Assembly: GCA_027483645.1 (NCBI GenBank)
Contig: JAIXUD010000009.1
Coordinates: 1 to 64,000 of the forward strand
Reading direction: 5' to 3'
Source: Sphingobacteriales bacterium
GTDB taxonomy: Bacteria > Bacteroidota > Bacteroidia > Chitinophagales > CAIOSU01
Length of the DNA stretch: 64,000 nt
Of the stretch, positions 60,667 through 64,000 are shown piece by piece; position 1 is the first letter of the stretch, and every line of letters begins with the position of its first letter. Below the pieces are notes generated by a model. It was not told where the DNA came from, made no database searches, and worked only from the letters and a program-made list of their open reading frames with translations. The translations under genes were made by a program, and so were the position numbers.

Positions 60667-60825
60667 CTCATCAACACTCACTTCCTGCACGACAAAACCC
60701 ATCACTTAAATAATCACAGAATATCAGTTCTGTCTTTTTCCGTGCCTTTTTCGGTGTTCTCCGTGGTTAAAGCACGCCAAGCTCGCAACACCTCATCAAT
60801 AATCACTTCCTAGACGACAAAACCC
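60667..60825. repeat. Diverged direct repeat of about 34 bp flanking a half element
   Basis: CTCATCAACACTCACTTCCT and CTCATCAATAATCACTTCCT begin the copies at 60667 and 60792, and both continue into ACGACAAAACCC. The two differ in only a few positions. The insert between carries a copy of the CTTCGTGGTTAAA-type word, as if that word had moved in together with the flanking duplication. Confidence 0.7.
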
Positions 60826-60942
60826 TCTAAAAAATGTTGTCTTTGCACATTGTATAGCATACATCAAAAACCCCCACCGCCCAAAATAACCTACAATCCA
60901 CATCGCAACTTTTATAGCCTGCAACAAAAAATGTTTTTAATG

Positions 60943-60973
60943 TTGCTTTTACTTCCAAATTGCCATATCTTTG
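60943..60973 (+). promoter_or_regulatory. Bacteroidota-type promoter of the rpmB operon
   Basis: TTG at 60943-60945 and TATCTTTG at 60966-60973 have the 20-bp spacing and sequence of the -33/-7 elements used by the primary sigma factor of Bacteroidota. The promoter lies 31 bp before the rpmB start. Confidence 0.75.
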
Positions 60974-61004
60974 CAACTCGTTTTGAATTTTAAAGTTTCG
61001 AATC

Positions 61005-61247
61005 ATGGCCAATTTTTGCGAATTAACCGGTAAAGGCCCACTAAGCGGCAACCGTGTTTCTAAATCAAACCGCAAGACCAAACGTAAGTTTTTACCAAAC
61101 TTGCAAACAAAAAAATTCTTCATCCCAGAACTGGATGAATGGATTACCTTGAAGCTGAGCACGCAAGCTATGCGTACCATCAACAAGAAAGGCATCTTCA
61201 ACTACTTGCGCGAGTTGGAAGCCAAAGGTGAGATAGTTATTGGATAA
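61005..61247 (+). CDS. rpmB: 50S ribosomal protein L28
   Basis: The 80-residue protein is L28, a large-subunit component. [21 protein letters not shown] and the C-terminal [20 protein letters not shown] match the Bacteroidota form (slightly longer N-terminus than in Escherichia coli). It is first in the operon with rpmG and the DUF4295 gene, with a good promoter upstream. Confidence 0.97.
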   Translation: MANFCELTGKGPLSGNRVSKSNRKTKRKFLPNLQTKKFFIPELDEWITLKLSTQAMRTINKKGIFNYLRELEAKGEIVIG

Positions 61248-61270
61248 TCAATTATAATACAACTGCTGCA

Positions 61271-61459
61271 ATGGCAAAGAAATCGAAAGGTAACCGCATC
61301 CAAGTAATTTTGGAGTGTACCGAGCAAAAAGAAACCAACGTGCCCGGTACTAGCCGTTACGTAACTACTAAGAACCGTAAGGTAACTACCGAGAGGATTG
61401 AGTTGAAGAAATACAACTCTAACCTGAAACGTCATACTGTACACAAAGAAATTAAATAA
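61271..61459 (+). CDS. rpmG: 50S ribosomal protein L33
   Basis: The 62-residue protein is L33. [20 protein letters not shown] followed by NRK, then [18 protein letters not shown], is the Bacteroidota-type sequence. It lacks the Cys pairs of zinc-binding L33 variants. It is 23 bp from rpmB, and its stop codon overlaps a strong Shine-Dalgarno sequence for the next gene. Confidence 0.97.
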   Translation: MAKKSKGNRIQVILECTEQKETNVPGTSRYVTTKNRKVTTERIELKKYNSNLKRHTVHKEIK

Positions 61460-61464
61460 GGAGG
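61457..61464 (+). promoter_or_regulatory. Strong Shine-Dalgarno sequence TAAGGAGG for the DUF4295 gene
   Basis: TAAGGAGG overlaps the rpmG stop codon and ends 8 bp before the ATG of the DUF4295 gene (61473). Bacteroidota genes mostly lack such sequences, and in this window it is an exception. Confidence 0.8.
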
Positions 61465-61472
61465 AATAACCA

Positions 61473-61643
61473 ATGGGAAAGGTAAGTAAAAACGCGAAAA
61501 CCAACCGTGGTGCCAACCAAGGCGAGAGCAAAAACATGGTTAAAGTAATTAAGGCCGTAAAATCTACCAAGAGCGGTGCTTATACTTTCCGTGAGCGTGT
61601 GGTACACAAGGATAAGGTAAACGATTTGTTGTCGGAGAAATAA
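61473..61643 (+). CDS. DUF4295 family small basic protein
   Basis: The 56-residue basic protein (MVKVIKAVKSTKSGAYTFRE region, then HKDKVNDLL) matches DUF4295, a Bacteroidota-specific protein encoded directly after rpmG. Its role is unknown, but linkage suggests a ribosome-associated function. It is too short for many gene finders. The start is set by the strong Shine-Dalgarno sequence 8 bp upstream. A terminator follows at 61665-61706. Confidence 0.9.
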   Translation: MGKVSKNAKTNRGANQGESKNMVKVIKAVKSTKSGAYTFRERVVHKDKVNDLLSEK

Positions 61644-61664
61644 TGCTCTTGGCACATGCAATAT

Positions 61665-61706
61665 AAAAGCTTCCCTCAGTTTTACAAGGGAGGCTTTTTG
61701 TTTTTG
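61665..61706 (+). terminator. Terminator of the rpmB-rpmG-DUF4295 operon
   Basis: AAAAGCTTCCCT (61665-61676) pairs with AGGGAGGCTTTT (61687-61698), allowing one G-U pair, around a 10-nt loop. The run TTTTTGTTTTTG follows. Confidence 0.85.
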
Positions 61707-61728
61707 TGGAAATTGACAATGTATCAAC

Positions 61729-61816
61729 CGCAAAGTGCACGAAGTTGAAACAAAGAGTTCACGAAGTTTTCTTAGTGCTCTTTGTTGATTTTCCTTTGTG
61801 ACCTTCGTGGTTAAAT
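61729..61816. repeat. Inverted AACCGCAAAGTGCACGAAG element before ftsY
   Basis: The left arm (CAACCGCAAAGTGCACGAAG) and the complement of the right arm (AACCACGAAGGTCACAAAG) match in most positions. Between them are TTCTTAGTGCTCTTTGTTG words. It fills the spacer between the operon terminator and ftsY. Confidence 0.7.
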
Positions 61817-61828
61817 AACACAACTTAC

Positions 61829-62806
61829 ATGGCACTATTCGGATTTCTCTCCAGAGACAAGGACAAAGACAGGGACGAAAAGAAAGAAGCGCTTGACAAA
61901 GGTTTGGAAAAAACCAAGGATGGCTTCTTTTCCAAGATAGCCAAAGCCGTGGCTGGCAAAGATACCGTGGATGAGGAGGTGCTGGACGAGGTGGAGAACG
62001 CCCTGATAGCATCAGACGTGGGCCTACCGACCACCGTTAAAATCATTGAACGCATCGAGGCGCGTGTGGCTAGGGATAAGTACTTCGGCACGGGCGAACT
62101 GAACAAGATATTGCGCGAGGAAGTGGTAGCGATACTAGATGCCAGCGGCACTAAAGATCTACACAACTACGGAGATATTGTTGCCCACAAACACCCTTAT
62201 GTAATCATGGTAGTGGGTGTGAACGGTGTGGGCAAAACCACCACCATCGGCAAACTGGCCTACAACTTTAAGAAAGCCGGCAAGAAAGTAATGCTGGGCG
62301 CTGCTGATACCTTCCGCGCGGCGGCAGTGGACCAGTTGATCATCTGGAGCCAGCGCGTGGAGGTGCCCATCATCAACAAAGGCATGGGTGCCGACCCGGC
62401 AGCCGTGGCTTTTGAGACCATACAACAAGGCCTAAAAGAGGGTGTGGATGTGATCATAATAGATACCGCGGGCCGCTTGCACAACAAAGTGGGCCTGATG
62501 AACGAGCTGAGCAAGATACGCCGCGTAATGCAAAAGCTGATACCCGATGCCCCACACGAAGTGCTACTGGTATTAGATGCGAGCACCGGCCAAAACGCCA
62601 TTGAACAAGCCAAGCAGTTTAGCGCCGCTACCGAGGTAAATGCTCTGGCGGTAACCAAGCTAGATGGCACGGCCAAAGGCGGCGTGATAATAGGGATAGT
62701 GGACCAGTTCAACTTCCCGGTGAAATATATTGGCGTTGGGGAACAGAAAGAGCACTTGCAACTGTTCAACCGCTACGAGTTTGTTGATAGTCTGTTTAAA
62801 AATTAA
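61829..62806 (+). CDS. ftsY: Signal recognition particle receptor FtsY
   Basis: FtsY is the GTPase that docks the SRP-ribosome complex at the membrane. The 325-residue protein has the SRP NG domain: the P-loop GVNGVGKTTTIGKLA, ADTFRAAAVDQL, DTAGRLHNK (G3) and TKLDGTAKGG (G4). The N-terminal acidic A domain is short, as usual in Bacteroidota. Its start follows the inverted element. rimO begins 3 bp later, so the two are co-transcribed. Confidence 0.95.
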   Translation: MALFGFLSRDKDKDRDEKKEALDKGLEKTKDGFFSKIAKAVAGKDTVDEEVLDEVENALIASDVGLPTTVKIIERIEARVARDKYFGTGELNKILREEVVAILDASGTKDLHNYGDIVAHKHPYVIMVVGVNGVGKTTTIGKLAYNFKKAGKKVMLGAADTFRAAAVDQLIIWSQRVEVPIINKGMGADPAAVAFETIQQGLKEGVDVIIIDTAGRLHNKVGLMNELSKIRRVMQKLIPDAPHEVLLVLDASTGQNAIEQAKQFSAATEVNALAVTKLDGTAKGGVIIGIVDQFNFPVKYIGVGEQKEHLQLFNRYEFVDSLFKN

Positions 62807-62809
62807 GAT

Positions 62810-64000
62810 TTGCGTACTAAATCTCACGGAAAGAACAAAGTGAACGTGATTACTCTGGGTTGTAGCAAAAACCTGGTGGATAGCGAAGTGATGATGGCCC
62901 AACTAAGAGGCAGCGATATTGACGTGGAGCACCAGAGCAACGACAGCGACCGCAACATCATCATCGTAAATACCTGCGGGTTTATCGACCGTGCGAAGGA
63001 AGAATCCATTAATACCATATTGCAATACGCCGATGCCAAAAACAACGGCGATATTGACAAACTGTATGTTACCGGCTGCTTGAGCCAACGTTATAAGGAC
63101 GACTTAGAAGTAGAAATACCCGAAGTGGATGCCTTCTTCGGCACCATGGAGTTGCCCGCTCTACTGAGCAAACTGAACGCCAACTATCGCCACGATTTGA
63201 TTGGCGAGCGCGTGCTGACTACCGATACCCACTACGCCTACCTAAAGATAAGCGAAGGATGCAACCGCAAATGTACCTTCTGCGCCATACCGCTCATGCG
63301 CGGCCAGCACATCTCCCGCCCTATTGAGGAGTTGGTGCAAGAAGCCAAGAACTTAGTGCGCAGTGGTGTGAAGGAAATCATGGTAATCGCCCAAGAGCTT
63401 ACCTACTACGGGTTGGACTTATATAAGGAGCGCCGCCTTAAGGAACTGCTAGAAGCATTGAGCGATGTGCCCGGAATTGAATGGATACGTCTGCACTATG
63501 CCTACCCGCACAAATTCCCTACCGAAATATTGCAGGTAATGCGCGAGCGCGACAACATCTGCAACTACTTGGATATACCGCTGCAACACGCCAGTGACCC
63601 GGTATTGAAGAACATGAAGCGCGGCATTACCCAAAAAGAAACCAAAGAGCTGATAGCTACGCTACGTAAGGAAGTACCGGGCATTGCCCTACGTACAACG
63701 ATGCTAGTGGGTTTCCCGGGCGAAACGGAAGAGGATTTTGAAGACCTGTTGGACTTTGTTCGCGAGCAACGGTTAGACCGCCTCGGCGTGTTCCCTTACT
63801 CTCACGAAGAAAGCACGGGTGCTTTCGACTTTGAGGACAACATCCCCGACGAGGTAAAGCAAGAACGTGCCGCACGCCTAATGGAAGTACAGGAGGAAAT
63901 CTCCTTCGAAATAAACCAAGCCAAAATAGGCAATACATATAAAGTACTCTTCGACCGCAAGGAAGGCCAACACTTTGTGGGCCGCACGGAGTTTGATAGC
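62810..64000 (+). CDS. rimO: Ribosomal protein S12 methylthiotransferase (3' end outside the window)
   Basis: This radical SAM enzyme adds a methylthio group to Asp89 of ribosomal protein S12. The visible part has VNVITLGCSKNLVDSEV (UPF0004 domain), then the radical SAM Cys triad EGCNRKCTFCAIP (around 63254-63292), and FPGETEEDFEDLL. The start is probably TTG at 62810 (RTKSHGKNKVNV); a GTG at 62840 is an alternative. The C-terminal TRAM domain lies beyond the right edge. Linkage to ftsY is typical of the phylum. Confidence 0.93.
   Translation, partial: MRTKSHGKNKVNVITLGCSKNLVDSEVMMAQLRGSDIDVEHQSNDSDRNIIIVNTCGFIDRAKEESINTILQYADAKNNGDIDKLYVTGCLSQRYKDDLEVEIPEVDAFFGTMELPALLSKLNANYRHDLIGERVLTTDTHYAYLKISEGCNRKCTFCAIPLMRGQHISRPIEELVQEAKNLVRSGVKEIMVIAQELTYYGLDLYKERRLKELLEALSDVPGIEWIRLHYAYPHKFPTEILQVMRERDNICNYLDIPLQHASDPVLKNMKRGITQKETKELIATLRKEVPGIALRTTMLVGFPGETEEDFEDLLDFVREQRLDRLGVFPYSHEESTGAFDFEDNIPDEVKQERAARLMEVQEEISFEINQAKIGNTYKVLFDRKEGQHFVGRTEFDS

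Larger units (their letters stand above)
60651..61004. other. 354-bp spacer with a direct repeat, a half element and the rpmB promoter
   Basis: A direct repeat of about 34 bp (60667-60700 and 60792-60825, 5 or so differences) flanks a CCGTGCCTTTTTCGGTGTTC and CTCCGTGGTTAAAG half element (60728-60774). The promoter of rpmB lies at 60943-60973. No gene is supported here. Confidence 0.65.

Overview
The window looks like a chromosomal segment of a Bacteroidota bacterium, probably a free-living relative of the Chitinophagales/Saprospirales, although the class is uncertain. The evidence is three giant secreted metalloproteases and one esterase with type IX secretion (T9SS) C-terminal sorting domains, SprB and PKD repeats, many SPII lipoproteins, Bacteroidota-only families (DUF3822, DUF4221, DUF4295), a TTG-N20-TAnnTTTG promoter before rpmB, and mostly absent Shine-Dalgarno sequences. 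Base composition is moderate (roughly mid-40s % GC by eye). No rRNA, tRNA, CRISPR array, insertion sequence or prophage was seen.

Layout. 1-218: microsatellite-like tandem repeats. 219-2269: coaD, rsmD and a DUF3822 gene on the minus strand. 2370-9040: thioesterase, MATE exporter, SGNH-fold protein, an unrecognised gene, and a run of minus-strand lipoproteins, one with a duplicated domain and a disturbed start. 9585-14477: NADP-isocitrate dehydrogenase with a divergent LysR regulator, murB, a small conserved protein and a secreted EEP phosphatase/nuclease. 14575-16981: an ECF sigma factor and a MerR/B12 regulator with CarH signatures; both upstream regions share TTGTTTAA/TTAAACA boxes. 17140-31556: metabolic genes (ilvE, lpdA, folD, enoyl-CoA hydratase, LuxE-like, SDR) mixed with lipoproteins and a large M48 protease paired with a barrel-like protein. 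31864-42083: cytochrome-like lipoprotein, leuS, a DUF4349 protein, a membrane-protein gene broken by an in-frame stop, two hydrolases, the heptose-7-phosphate kinase gene and a membrane protein. 42235-58562: a minus-strand block of secreted proteins, with three M43 metalloproteases of 711, 2122 and 1780 residues, a DUF2807 lipoprotein and a T9SS-sorted esterase. 59147-64000: MscS channel, an unknown gene, then rpmB-rpmG-DUF4295-ftsY-rimO, with rimO running off the right edge.

The least expected content is between the genes. Spacers carry several degenerate short-word repeat families: CTTCGTGGTTAAA-type inverted repeats, GGTCnACGGTC strings, TTGGTTATTGG strings, CTTGTGT and TCCTAATT strings, and tight 2-4-nt-loop hairpins. 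A pair of homologous 76-bp modules lies in head-to-head orientation at 58665-58906. One lipoprotein signal peptide appears to be encoded by such repeat DNA. All function calls rest on reading motifs and remembered family features; no database search was run.
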